Source of the DNA: Mucilaginibacter sp.
GTDB lineage: Bacteria > Bacteroidota > Bacteroidia > Sphingobacteriales > Sphingobacteriaceae
DNA length: 64,000 nucleotides
Assembly: GCF_028287845.1 (NCBI RefSeq)
Contig: NZ_JAQBOW010000071.1
Location: 16,034-80,033, forward strand
Direction: 5' to 3'
This document shows positions 1 through 8,308 of the stretch, one piece after another. The notes beneath the pieces are model-generated. The model saw nothing but the letters and a program-made list of their open reading frames with translations, was not told the DNA's origin and ran no database searches. A program made the translations under genes and the position numbers. Within the stretch, counting starts at the first letter, position 1. Every line of letters starts with the position of its first letter.

Positions 1-1
1 T

Positions 2-703
2 ATCCTGTCAAGCCGACGAATACCTGAATTGGAACGGGTAAAGAATAACTGCGCCCATTCTGACAATGTATATATCCTTCCACTCGACCTGACCGACAGC
101 ACAAATCTTGAAGCGAAAGTACCCACCGCCATAGCGTTATTTGGGCATATCGACATTATGGTGCATAATGGTGGTATTTCACAACGTGCGCCCGTTGCCG
201 AAACCGATATTGCCGTTCATCGGCAAGTGATGGAGCTTAACTATTTCAGTTATATTATATTAACCAAAGCGCTTTTGAATCATTTTATCGAGCGACGTTC
301 GGGTTATTTTGTGGTAACCAGCAGCGTAATGGGCAAAATAGGAACGCCAATGCGCGCGGCTTACGCGGCTGCCAAACATGCATTGCATGGCTATTTCGAT
401 TGTCTACGCGCCGAGGTGGACAAGTACGGCATCAAGGTAACCATACTTACACCCGGCTATGTTCATACGCCGATAGCTGTAATATCCGGCGACGGAAGTT
501 TTATCAGCGGTAAATCTGAACAGATCAATAGCGGGTTTTCAGCCGATAAAGCTGCCGGACAAATTATAAAGGCAATCCAAAATGAAATATTCGAGCCTTA
601 TATCGGCAAATTCATTGGTGAAGAAAGACTGGCGCTTTTTGTTAAACGCTATCTGCCGGGATTGTTTGCCCGGTTGATTCCACGGTTAGGCACACCCAAA
701 TAG
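2..703 (+). CDS. SDR family NAD(P)-dependent oxidoreductase, 5' end outside window
   Basis: C-terminal part of a short-chain dehydrogenase/reductase. The reading frame is open to the left edge, so the dinucleotide-binding glycine motif lies upstream of the window. Visible family marks are the D-L-T after the second strand, the HNGG motif (the usual NNAG position), the catalytic serine in VTSSVMG, and the catalytic Tyr and Lys in YAAAK. After these, TPGYVHTP is the usual loop following the sixth strand. These residues say NAD(P)(H)-linked alcohol/ketone oxidoreductase; the resemblance is to the DHRS7-like branch. The substrate cannot be told. A TTG at 29 is the first start-like codon in the window, but the residues before it continue the fold, so it is not taken as the start. 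Confidence 0.9.
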   Translation: MLSSRRIPELERVKNNCAHSDNVYILPLDLTDSTNLEAKVPTAIALFGHIDIMVHNGGISQRAPVAETDIAVHRQVMELNYFSYIILTKALLNHFIERRSGYFVVTSSVMGKIGTPMRAAYAAAKHALHGYFDCLRAEVDKYGIKVTILTPGYVHTPIAVISGDGSFISGKSEQINSGFSADKAAGQIIKAIQNEIFEPYIGKFIGEERLALFVKRYLPGLFARLIPRLGTPK

Positions 704-749
704 TTACTTCGTTTTGCTATGCAAAGCGGGCAGAATGCCGTTTTCGTTC

Positions 750-775
750 AAGTCGGAAATCGAACAGCGGGAGAT
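750..775 (+). repeat. Short dispersed repeat, copy 1
   Basis: About 26 bases beginning AAGTCGGAAATCG recur at 2218-2243 with a single difference. The two copies flank the TlpA-like gene. Function unknown. Confidence 0.6.
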
Positions 776-817
776 AGCCGCTTTTCGAATTGCATAATAG
801 TCTAGCACCACTATTCA

Positions 818-1987
818 CTATTTGTTTAATAATGTATCAATTATAGTAGTAGTTTTCGCTTCAAAATCATCAGAATATCCTATAAACGTATTTGCTATTT
901 TTCCCTCTTTGTCGATCAAATAAAAAGTTGGAAAGCTATCTACGTGATATGATTTTACCACGCCTGCGGCATCAACATAACCGGGGTATTTTATACCATA
1001 TTGTTTTTCAAATGCCAAAACCGTTTTTTTGCTGTCTCTGTCTGTTACGCTTGCTATTACAATATCTTTACTCTTATATTTTTCATAAAGTTTATTTAAT
1101 GGTTTTATGGCATCCATACAGGGAAGACAGCCAATAAAATAAAAATCCAACAATACAACTTTTCCTTTCAGTTGTGTCAATGACACCTTTTTGCCATCTG
1201 CCGAATACATGGTCCAATCGGGAGCAACTGTCCCGGATGTTAACAAAGCAAGAGGTGGAGTAGTTTGCGGTTTAGGCAGGTGGAAACCTTTAGGTACTGT
1301 AAAAGTAGCTATACCAATGTCGGCCTGATCTAACTTATAATCAGAATAGCTATTTTCTGTATAGGAATTTGTTATTCCGTTTCCAACAAAGTTATTTCTT
1401 GATTGGCTAATTATACTTTTAGGTAAGCCGGTTTGTTTATTAACAAATAAATGCACACGTGTATAATAATGTTCTTTACTAATTACAGTGTCATAAATAG
1501 TGGTAATTATATGAGTGCAGGTAAGTGCGTTAATAATTGTGTCACCTCCATTTATAACTGGTCTCTTTTCATTAGTTTTAGATTTCATTAGTTTCAGATA
1601 AAAAAACAATGAACCTCCAATAGCCCCCGACAGCGTCTTTTTAATCTGATAAGTACTGTCCTGAGGAGTTAAATTGATAAGGTTTTGCCCATTGTATAAA
1701 TTTATATCATAATTTTTACCTTCGGTATCTGATGTTTCCCTTCTGAACAGATAACCAATAAACTTGTCTTCTGGAGTTTTTAAAAAAATATCTTTACCTT
1801 TTTTTATTAATGTATCGCTTGTAAAGTCCTTTTGCTTATAAATGTATTGATAGCTAAAGTTTTTATAACTTTCAAGTTTATCAATCACATTTTGCACTAA
1901 AGAAGTTTGCGCTTTTACATCGGTGTTATACAGGAAAAATGCAATACAAATAGCCGCTTTAATAAGCATTCTGATTGTGTAAGTCAT
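818..1987 (-). CDS. Secreted TlpA-like disulfide reductase with N-terminal LolA-like domain
   Basis: 389 residues with an N-terminal signal peptide ending near AQT. Residues about 30-235 form a beta-rich region resembling the LolA/outer-membrane lipoprotein-sorting fold. Residues about 250-389 are a thioredoxin-like TlpA/redoxin domain. The active-site pair is CLPC at about 287-290, where most relatives have WCxxC, and the cis-proline is in SFPTF. Family knowledge points to a periplasmic thiol-disulfide reductase; the partner protein is unknown. The gene stands alone, between an SDR gene on the other strand and a long non-coding region. No TAnnTTTG box was found just upstream. Confidence 0.85.
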   Translation of the reverse strand: MTYTIRMLIKAAICIAFFLYNTDVKAQTSLVQNVIDKLESYKNFSYQYIYKQKDFTSDTLIKKGKDIFLKTPEDKFIGYLFRRETSDTEGKNYDINLYNGQNLINLTPQDSTYQIKKTLSGAIGGSLFFYLKLMKSKTNEKRPVINGGDTIINALTCTHIITTIYDTVISKEHYYTRVHLFVNKQTGLPKSIISQSRNNFVGNGITNSYTENSYSDYKLDQADIGIATFTVPKGFHLPKPQTTPPLALLTSGTVAPDWTMYSADGKKVSLTQLKGKVVLLDFYFIGCLPCMDAIKPLNKLYEKYKSKDIVIASVTDRDSKKTVLAFEKQYGIKYPGYVDAAGVVKSYHVDSFPTFYLIDKEGKIANTFIGYSDDFEAKTTTIIDTLLNK

Positions 1988-2217
1988 ATCTGTTAATATT
2001 AGGTTAGATAATTGCGATTTGGCACTTTTTGTTTAAATGTACAGGTATTATCAAATTAGTTAATGGATGTGGATGGATTTAACATTTTTTAACCCGCTGT
2101 TCGTAGTATTTCCCTTGCTGTCCGAAGTTTGTAACTTAGGACTACTACGCCTGTAGTCTGCGACTACATTACGCAATGATCTTTCTTAAGTCTAAAGACT
2201 ATTTACAAAATCGTCCG

Positions 2218-2243
2218 AAGTCGGAAATCGAACAGCGGCAGAT
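2218..2243 (+). repeat. Short dispersed repeat, copy 2
   Basis: Same 26-base word as at 750-775. Its end overlaps the left arm of the hairpin at 2237-2269. Confidence 0.6.
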
Positions 2244-2269
2244 GAAACAGCGCGACTGTTTCATCTGCC
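2237..2269. terminator. Strong hairpin, possible terminator
   Basis: A perfect 14-bp stem (GGCAGATGAAACAG and its complement) with a 5-base CGCGA loop, followed within two bases on the + strand by ATTTTTTG. It has terminator form, but no + strand gene ends nearby, so it may be a remnant or the end of an unrecognised small RNA. Confidence 0.5.
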
Positions 2270-2277
2270 ATATTTTT

Positions 2278-2473
2278 TGTTACACCAGTCAAAAATTACC
2301 CATTTCACAATAATTTGATTACCAACAAATTAACAAACATTTAAGCTTAAAAATTCTGACGTAAAAGTTGTTACATTTTGTTACATCACTTTTTGGTAAT
2401 ATGGTTGTTTCCAATGATTTAAGTCAAAATCTTGTTACACCTGTTACATTTTGTTACACATTTGCGTGTAACA
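2278..2473. repeat. Cluster of TGTTACA heptamers
   Basis: TGTTACA occurs at 2278, 2369, 2379, 2433, 2442 and 2452, with the inverted form TGTAACA at 2467. Neighbouring copies are 9 or 10 bases apart, so they face the same side of the helix. This could be an operator array or a decayed simple repeat. Confidence 0.5.
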
Positions 2474-2522
2474 AAACAATGCCGCCGGGGTAACTATATT
2501 GTTCGCTCTTTCCCATCTACCA

Positions 2523-2897
2523 GTTACTTTTCCCTTGATGGAAAAGTAACCAAAAGATCAAGTCAGCAGAGAGGCTTCTTTGCCGCACGAGGCTTTTGCG
2601 CTGCAAAGCAGATAAAACCACGGGCTGTAATATTTTGCCCATGTTGTCGCGCAGACCGGCGCTTCAGCAAAATTTACTATGCCCCTCCCGCCGCACAGTC
2701 CAGCTTGTTTTACCTCCTTTCATCCGAAGCTTATCTGCTGACGCTTTGCTCAACAGGACCCGCAATTTTCATATTAATGAGCAATGAAAAGTGGGCAAAG
2801 GCCTGCCGGAAAACGCGGGCCGGGTGTCTGGCCTTGAGCGGCGAAGGATTTTTCCGGCTTGATCTTTTGGTTACTTTTGGATCAAGCCAAAAGTAAC
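2523..2897. repeat. 375-bp palindrome-ended intergenic repeat element
   Basis: The first 40 bases (2523-2562) and last 40 bases (2858-2897) are inverted copies matching at 36 of 40 positions. Each end also contains its own hairpin: GTTACTTTTCC pairs with GGAAAAGTAAC at the left, and GTTACTTTTGG with CCAAAAGTAAC at the right. The four differences between the ends are exactly the two pairs that keep each local stem closed. The interior is richer in G and C than the flanks and holds no believable gene. It resembles the non-autonomous repeats that recur in Sphingobacteriaceae genomes (recollection, not searched). Confidence 0.75.
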
Positions 2898-2971
2898 AGC
2901 CCCCGCGGCAATTGAGCGGGCGGATGCTCAATTTGTGTAACAAAGGAAGTTAGCACCCAAACACGCCACTT

Positions 2972-5260
2972 TTACTTATGCGTCGCCGCCATATAGAAAG
3001 TTATCTCGCCACCTTTCATAATATCAGCATGTTTTAAAAACAGTGTGTTTAATGGTTTGCCGTTTAGCACTATCTTTTGCACATACACGTTCCGGGCGCT
3101 TTGGTTATTTACGTGGATAGTAAATGTTTTACCACCAGCCAATTGTATAACCGCTCCATCAACCGCCGGACTGCCAATTGCATATTGGTCCGATCCCGGC
3201 GCAACAGGGTAAAACCCTAACGAGCTGAAGATGTACCAGGCGCTCATCTGGCCGGTATCGTCATTTCCACCCAAACCATCCGGGGTTGGCTTGTACATCT
3301 TTGGCAGTATCATGCGCACGCGCTCCTGTGTTTTCCAGGGCTTATCGGTCCAGTTATATAAATATGCTACATGGTGCGATGGCTCGTTGCCATGCACATA
3401 ATTGCCTATGATGCCGTCGCGGGTAATGTCCTCGGTTTCGGCAAAATACTTATCCGGCAGGTTAAAGCTGAACAGGCTGTCCGCATAAGCTACAAAGCGT
3501 TTGTTGCCGCCCATTAATTTAATCAGCCCCACAGGGTCATGCGGTACATATAAGGTATAGTTCCATGCGTTGCCTTCAATAAATCCCTGACCAATGGTAG
3601 TAAGCGGATCAAACTTTTTACGGAAGGTACCATCTGCCAATTTAGGGTGCATAAAACCTGTTGCAGGGTCGTACACATTTTTATAATTCTGTGCCCGTTT
3701 GCTAAACTCGTTATAAATAGCCGTGTTGCCCAGCTTCTTAGCCATTTGCGCGATGCACCAATCGTCATAAGCATACTCCAAAGTTGATGATACCGCGTTG
3801 CCATCCTTTTCGTCGGGGATATATCCCATGTCCATATAGTAACCTATGCCCTGGTAATCGCGATGGCGGGCCGTGTTTACACAAGCTGCTAACGCATGAT
3901 GGACGTTAAACGGCGCATTCCCTTTTATCACCGCGTCTGCAATTACCGAAACACTGTGGTAACCACTCATGCACCAGTTCTCATTAGCCGAGTTGCTCCA
4001 TACCGGCAGCATGTTTTCCGGGCTTTGGTCGTAATGCGCCAGCATGGATTTTACCATGTCGGCATTACGCTGCGGTTCAATAATATTAAACAGGGGGTGC
4101 AGCGCGCGGTGGGTATCCCATAAACTAAAAGTGGTGTAATTGGTAAAACCGGTTGCTTTATGAATATTCTGATCCAAACCTTTATACCGGCCATCTACAT
4201 CCATATAAACAGTTGGGTTTATCATGGTATGGTACATGGACGTGTAGAAGTTTTCCTTAGTTTCTTTATCTCCGGCGATTACAATTTTATGCAGCTCTTT
4301 TTCCCATTGCAGTTGGCCCGTATGTTTAATTTTATTGAAATCCCAGGTTTGGGCTTCGGCTTTCATATTGGCTAAAGCGCCTTCCATGCTAACCGGCGAT
4401 AACGCGAATTTGATCTTTATCTTTTCACCTTCATTTGTTTTAAAATCAAAGTAGGCCCTTATTTGCTTTCCGGCTATTTCGGGGAAGTTTTTGGTTTGAT
4501 TGAATTTCCCCCAGAAACCGCCATACACCTCGCGTTTAGAATAATTTTTGTAGCCGTGGGCGATGAATGGCTTAGAGAACGTCATGGCGAAATACTGCGT
4601 GCGGGTGCGTGCCCAGCCATTAGTTTGGCGGAAACCCATTACCAAAGTATCATTAACCACCCGCAAATAGGTCCACACGTTTTTATCAGGGTAATTGTAT
4701 ATGCCCGCCATCAGGTCCAGAATAATATGCGCGTTATCAGATTTTGGGAAAGTGTATTGATGAAAGCCGACACGTGTTGTGGTGGTCATTTCGGCAATAA
4801 TATTGTGCTCGTCTAATTTTACTTTGTAGTAATTGGCCTCGCTTACCTCATTCTGATGCGAGTATGGCGAGCGGTAGCCGCTATGCGGTTTATCTGCTGT
4901 ACCGGGATTTAGCTTTAGCGTACCAACAGTAGGCATAATTAAAAAATCGCCCAGATCTGAATGGCCCGTACCGCTAAAATGGGTATGGCTAAAACCTACT
5001 ATCGTTTTATCATCATATTGATAACCCGCGCAATATTTATAAACATCGGGGTTATACTTGCCGTCCATTTCATAGCCAATGGTATCTGTTTCAGGGCTTA
5101 GCTGCACCATCCCAAAGGGCACAGTGGCGCCGGGGAAGGTATGACCCATGCGTTGGGTACCTACAATTGGCTTAACATATTGTATTAAATTTTCGGGTGA
5201 TTTTTGCGCGTTGGCTATAAAGCCTGTACAAATAAGCAGGGCAGTAAATATTTTCTTCAT
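2972..5260 (-). CDS. GH92 family glycoside hydrolase (alpha-mannosidase type)
   Basis: 762 residues, the usual size for a single-domain GH92 enzyme. A signal peptide ends near ANAQK, so it is exported to the periplasm or surface. Family landmarks are GFSHTHFSGTGHSDLGDF near residue 105, WDTHRALHPLF, the run of Asn/Glu/His residues in the SNSANENWCMSGYH region, GNEPSHH, and the C-terminal GGNDDTGQMSAWY block that carries the catalytic acid and base region. GH92 enzymes are calcium-dependent exo-alpha-mannosidases acting on host or fungal mannans and N-glycans; the linkage cleaved cannot be read from sequence. No SusC/SusD pair or other carbohydrate genes are nearby, so it is not in an obvious polysaccharide utilisation locus. 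Confidence 0.93.
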   Translation of the reverse strand: MKKIFTALLICTGFIANAQKSPENLIQYVKPIVGTQRMGHTFPGATVPFGMVQLSPETDTIGYEMDGKYNPDVYKYCAGYQYDDKTIVGFSHTHFSGTGHSDLGDFLIMPTVGTLKLNPGTADKPHSGYRSPYSHQNEVSEANYYKVKLDEHNIIAEMTTTTRVGFHQYTFPKSDNAHIILDLMAGIYNYPDKNVWTYLRVVNDTLVMGFRQTNGWARTRTQYFAMTFSKPFIAHGYKNYSKREVYGGFWGKFNQTKNFPEIAGKQIRAYFDFKTNEGEKIKIKFALSPVSMEGALANMKAEAQTWDFNKIKHTGQLQWEKELHKIVIAGDKETKENFYTSMYHTMINPTVYMDVDGRYKGLDQNIHKATGFTNYTTFSLWDTHRALHPLFNIIEPQRNADMVKSMLAHYDQSPENMLPVWSNSANENWCMSGYHSVSVIADAVIKGNAPFNVHHALAACVNTARHRDYQGIGYYMDMGYIPDEKDGNAVSSTLEYAYDDWCIAQMAKKLGNTAIYNEFSKRAQNYKNVYDPATGFMHPKLADGTFRKKFDPLTTIGQGFIEGNAWNYTLYVPHDPVGLIKLMGGNKRFVAYADSLFSFNLPDKYFAETEDITRDGIIGNYVHGNEPSHHVAYLYNWTDKPWKTQERVRMILPKMYKPTPDGLGGNDDTGQMSAWYIFSSLGFYPVAPGSDQYAIGSPAVDGAVIQLAGGKTFTIHVNNQSARNVYVQKIVLNGKPLNTLFLKHADIMKGGEITFYMAATHK

Positions 5261-5283
5261 GAAGAGCAGTTAATCTTAAAGTT

Positions 5284-5291
5284 CAAATATA
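5284..5291 (-). promoter_or_regulatory. Bacteroidota -7 box for the GH92 gene
   Basis: Reads TATATTTG on the minus strand, 23 bases before the GH92 start codon. No good -33 TTTG was seen. Confidence 0.5.
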
Positions 5292-5470
5292 AGCAAAGCT
5301 TACTTATACTTTCCAACCCAACTCTGCGTCACTTACCGTAAAGAAGGTTAGTGATCTCAATCTTTTAATTATATTTACAAACATCTTTGCCAATATGGCA
5401 TGCAAAATATAAATTGTAACAACGGTATATGTTTTGTGCTCTAATTATCAAAAAAACAAAAACTAAAAAA

Positions 5471-6049
5471 ATGAAAAAGCTATTCTCGGCAATATTGGTT
5501 ATCGTGGCAGCAATGTCATTAAGCTCATGCAGCTATAACAGCATGGTACAAATGGATGAAAACGTTAAGGCCAAATGGGGTGTGGTACAAGCACAGTATC
5601 AACGCCGGTCTGATTTGATACCTAACCTGGTTGCAGCTGTAAAAGGTGCGGCTAATTTTGAAAAAAGCACTTTAACAGATGTTATTAATGCCCGTGCAAA
5701 AGCAACATCTGTACAGGTTGATCCATCTAAATTAACACCCGAGTCTATTAAGGCTTTCCAGGCTGCACAAGGACAATTAAGCTCTGCTTTGGGCAGGTTG
5801 ATGGTGGTTACAGAAAATTATCCGCAGTTAAAAACCAACGAAAACTTTTTGGGGCTGCAAGCACAGATAGAAGGCACAGAGAACCGTATTACGGTTGCAC
5901 GGAACGATTTTAACGGCGCTGTGCAGGATTATAACACCAAGATCCGTTCATTCCCGGCAAACATTACTGCTAAGATGTTCAGCTTTAACCCTAAGGGATA
6001 CTTCGAGGCTGAAGCAAGTGCAGATAAAGCGCCGAAAGTGCAATTTTAA
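5471..6049 (+). CDS. LemA family lipoprotein
   Basis: 192 residues from the ATG at 5471. An upstream start at 5429 would bury the signal sequence, so it is not used. The N terminus is a lipoprotein signal with lipobox LSSC, so this copy is lipid-anchored. The rest is the all-helical LemA domain, with characteristic motifs DENVKAKWGVVQ, QRRSDLIPNLV and RNDFNGAVQDYN. The cellular role of LemA proteins is unsettled. The next two genes on the same strand both encode TPM-domain proteins, a neighbourhood common for lemA, so the three probably act together at the envelope. Confidence 0.93.
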   Translation: MKKLFSAILVIVAAMSLSSCSYNSMVQMDENVKAKWGVVQAQYQRRSDLIPNLVAAVKGAANFEKSTLTDVINARAKATSVQVDPSKLTPESIKAFQAAQGQLSSALGRLMVVTENYPQLKTNENFLGLQAQIEGTENRITVARNDFNGAVQDYNTKIRSFPANITAKMFSFNPKGYFEAEASADKAPKVQF

Positions 6050-6160
6050 TTAATGAGTGAATGAGTGAGTTTTGAATGAGTGAATGTTTCACTATCGCTT
6101 ATTCAAACCCCGCTTAATTATTCACTCAATCACTCATTCCATCATTCACTAATTAAAAAC
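6050..6160. repeat. Inverted word repeat (GTGAATGAGTGA family)
   Basis: Between lemA and the first TPM gene, the left half is built from repeated GAATGAGTGA words and the right half from their complements, giving an imperfect long hairpin. The same words recur at 16121-16209. Confidence 0.6.
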
Positions 6161-6162
6161 TC

Positions 6163-6594
6163 ATGGCAGTATTTAACGACGAGGAGCAACAACGCATACG
6201 CGAGGCGATAGCTGATGCCGAAAAATGTACTTCGGGCGAATTGCGGGTTTGTATTGAAAAAACCTGTAGTGAGGATGTGCTTGACCGCTCGGCTAAATAT
6301 TTTTACCAATTGGATATGCATAAAACTAAACTGCGTAACGGCGTATTAATATATGTTGCTGTTGTAGATCGCAAGTTTGCCATTATTGGCGATGCAGGGA
6401 TAAACCAGGTAGTGAGCGAAGACTTTTGGGACAGCACCAAGGAAGATATGCTGGAACACTTTAAAAATGGCAACATAGTTGAAGGCATTGTTACCGGTAT
6501 TAAAATAGCCGGTGAGCAACTGAGTAAATACTTTCCGTATGACCGGGATAAAAATGAACTATCAGACGATATTGCCTTTATGGATGGCGATTAA
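6163..6594 (+). CDS. TPM domain protein (short form)
   Basis: 143 residues that are almost entirely one TPM domain (the YgcG/TPM_phosphatase family, named after a plant photosystem protein). The recognisable pattern is the N-terminal helix FNDEEQQRIREAIADAEK, then TSGELRVCIE, then RNGVLIYVAVVDRKFAIIGDAGI, and the C-terminal helical segment. There is no signal peptide, which makes it a probable cytoplasmic or membrane-apposed partner of the next, exported TPM protein. It lies 113 bases after lemA, across a repeat, and 10 bases before the next gene, so it is likely co-transcribed with the latter. Confidence 0.88.
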   Translation: MAVFNDEEQQRIREAIADAEKCTSGELRVCIEKTCSEDVLDRSAKYFYQLDMHKTKLRNGVLIYVAVVDRKFAIIGDAGINQVVSEDFWDSTKEDMLEHFKNGNIVEGIVTGIKIAGEQLSKYFPYDRDKNELSDDIAFMDGD

Positions 6595-6604
6595 ACTTAA
6601 AACC

Positions 6605-7402
6605 ATGTTCAAAAAAATTATATTATTTGTTAGTTTATTGCTTTGTACCTGGAGCGTTTTCGCGCAGCAGCTTCCACCCAAATCAAACACAATAGTTACA
6701 GATTATACCAATACCCTATCGGCCGAGGAAAAACAGCGGCTTGAAAGTAAATTAGTTGCTTTTAATGATTCATCCTCAACCCAAATTGCGGTTGTGATCA
6801 TGAAATCTATTGGCGACTACGATGTTAACGAATATGCCCAAAAACTTGGCCGCGCATGGGGCGTAGGGCAAAAAGGCAAAAACAACGGTATCATGGTGTT
6901 GGTGGCGTTGGATAACCGTAAATTATCTATCCAAACGGGTTATGGTGTTGAAGGTGCATTACCTGATATTATTACCCAGCAAATACGTGTTAATGATATG
7001 AACCCACGCTTTAAGCAGGGCGATTATTATGGTGGTTTAGACGCGGGTACTGATGACATTATTAAATATACAAAAGGCGAATATAAGGCCGAGAAGAAAG
7101 CCCGTCAAAGCAAAGGCGATGGCGGCAGTCCGGTTGGTTTTATAGTTATTATAATTGTAGTTATACTGATAGCTGTATTTCGTAACCGTGGCGGCGGCGG
7201 TGGCCAGGTTATTGGCAGCCGTGGCGGCGCCAGTCCGTTCTGGTGGTTTCTTGCCGGCTCAATGCTGGGTGGCGGTAATCGTGGTGGCGGCGGCGGTTGG
7301 GGAGGTTTCTCTGGTGGCGATGGCGGTGACAGTGGTGGCGGTGGTTTCGGCGGATTTGGCGGCGGCGATTTTGGTGGCGGCGGATCTGGCGGAAGCTGGT
7401 AG
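6605..7402 (+). CDS. TPM domain protein, YgcG type, with membrane anchor and Gly-rich tail
   Basis: 265 residues starting at the ATG at 6605, which gives a clean signal peptide ending at VFAQ. Residues about 25-165 are a TPM domain (TNTLSAEEKQRLESKL, STQIAVVIMKSIGDYD, NNGIMVLVALDNRKLSIQTGYG). A single membrane segment follows near residue 180 (GFIVIIIVVILIAVF). The last 75 residues are almost entirely Gly, Ser and Trp. This is the standard layout of YgcG-like proteins encoded beside lemA. An in-frame start at 6539 would overlap the end of the preceding gene and hide the signal, so it was rejected. Confidence 0.9.
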   Translation: MFKKIILFVSLLLCTWSVFAQQLPPKSNTIVTDYTNTLSAEEKQRLESKLVAFNDSSSTQIAVVIMKSIGDYDVNEYAQKLGRAWGVGQKGKNNGIMVLVALDNRKLSIQTGYGVEGALPDIITQQIRVNDMNPRFKQGDYYGGLDAGTDDIIKYTKGEYKAEKKARQSKGDGGSPVGFIVIIIVVILIAVFRNRGGGGGQVIGSRGGASPFWWFLAGSMLGGGNRGGGGGWGGFSGGDGGDSGGGGFGGFGGGDFGGGGSGGSW

Positions 7403-7530
7403 GACCGTTGATTTATTTTGATTAAGAGATTACGTTGATGCTTGTTTTAATCCAAAGGCGTATTTCGATCAAACAAAATTCATATTCATACATTAATCAA
7501 TCAACGAAATCATACAATCATTAAAATCAG
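7403..7530. repeat. Intergenic word repeat (GATTAAG/TTGAT family)
   Basis: AT-rich spacer made of repeated GTTGAT and GATTAA words with complementary copies near its right end, forming a loose hairpin between the YgcG-like gene and the Nudix gene. A similar arrangement occurs at 10190-10250. Confidence 0.35.
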
Positions 7531-7540
7531 CGGTTCAGAG

Positions 7541-8089
7541 ATGGATAAACTTAACTGGAAAATTTGCCATTCAGAATATATACATAAGGGCCCATGGGCA
7601 ACCCTGCGTACCGATAAATGCGAAATGCCCGATGGCCGCGTTGTTGATGAATATTTTGTTTTAGAATATCCTAACTGGGTAAACGGAGTAGCTTTAACTG
7701 CTGATAATAAAATTATAATGGTTCGCCAATATCGCCATGCGGCAAATATTGTTTCCTTAGAAATTCCGGGTGGTGTTATTGATGGCGACGAAGAACCGGA
7801 GGCAGCCATGCGCCGCGAGTTGCTGGAAGAAACAGGTTATCAGTTTGATGAAATAGAACTGTTATGTACAGTTTATGCTAATCCATCAACCTCAAACAAT
7901 CATACCTATTGCTATTTAGCTAAAGGCGGCATTAAAGTGCAGGAACAAACTTTAGACGATCATGAAGAGTTAATAGTGGAAGAATATTCCATAGACGAAG
8001 TAAAGCAACTTTTAGCCGATAATAAAATTGCCCAGTCCCTGCATTGTACCGGGTTGTTTTATGCTTTTATGAAGTTGGGAGAATTGTAA
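7541..8089 (+). CDS. Nudix hydrolase, ADP-ribose pyrophosphatase-like
   Basis: 182 residues, a typical length for the ADP-ribose pyrophosphatase branch. The Nudix box GX5EX7REUXEEXGU is intact at residues about 78-100 (GGVIDGDEEPEAAMRRELLEETG broken across the motif), giving the Mg-binding glutamates. The preceding strand IIMVRQYRHA is the usual substrate-side segment of this branch. It should cleave a nucleoside diphosphate linked to another moiety in the cytoplasm; ADP-ribose is the family's common substrate, but the exact one is not provable here. It stands alone between the TPM genes and the RNA helicase. Confidence 0.9.
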   Translation: MDKLNWKICHSEYIHKGPWATLRTDKCEMPDGRVVDEYFVLEYPNWVNGVALTADNKIIMVRQYRHAANIVSLEIPGGVIDGDEEPEAAMRRELLEETGYQFDEIELLCTVYANPSTSNNHTYCYLAKGGIKVQEQTLDDHEELIVEEYSIDEVKQLLADNKIAQSLHCTGLFYAFMKLGEL

Positions 8090-8236
8090 TGCTTTTTTGG
8101 TGATATGCTCTGTTATAGCTCAGTGCTATTTGTCTGATAAGTAAACTCTTATCTGGTGTTTTATCCGGCATCCTCAATAGTGCCTGCTTTTGTAAGGCCC
8201 TTTTTCTATCCCATCTTTTTATTCTATAGATAGATG

Positions 8237-8267
8237 TTTGAATTGTCAAAAACAAACGCTACCTTTG
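8237..8267 (+). promoter_or_regulatory. Bacteroidota promoter for the RNA helicase
   Basis: TTTG at 8237-8240, a 19-base spacer, then TACCTTTG at 8260-8267, a full match to the -33/-7 consensus. It lies downstream of an alternative ATG at 8234, so the helicase must start at 8309. Confidence 0.8.
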
Positions 8268-8308
8268 CGCCCGATTTGGCGATGAAGCCAGATACGTTAT
8301 TTTTAATC

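Larger units (their letters stand above)
1988..2522. other. Non-coding stretch with hairpins and repeated heptamers
   Basis: No convincing gene in either strand. It contains an imperfect palindrome around 2119-2141, the second copy of the 26-base repeat at 2218-2243, a strong hairpin at 2237-2269, and repeated TGTTACA heptamers from 2278 to 2458. The first 60 bases must include the promoter of the TlpA-like gene. Confidence 0.6.

Noticed and set aside
2432..2896. 154-codon + strand frame
   Set aside because: It runs through the 375-bp repeat, including both inverted ends, and its product is low-complexity with many Cys and Arg. Such frames are by-products of the repeat.
8234..8308. N-terminal extension of the DEAD-box helicase
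   Set aside because: The promoter lies within it; helicase homology starts at the ATG at 8309.
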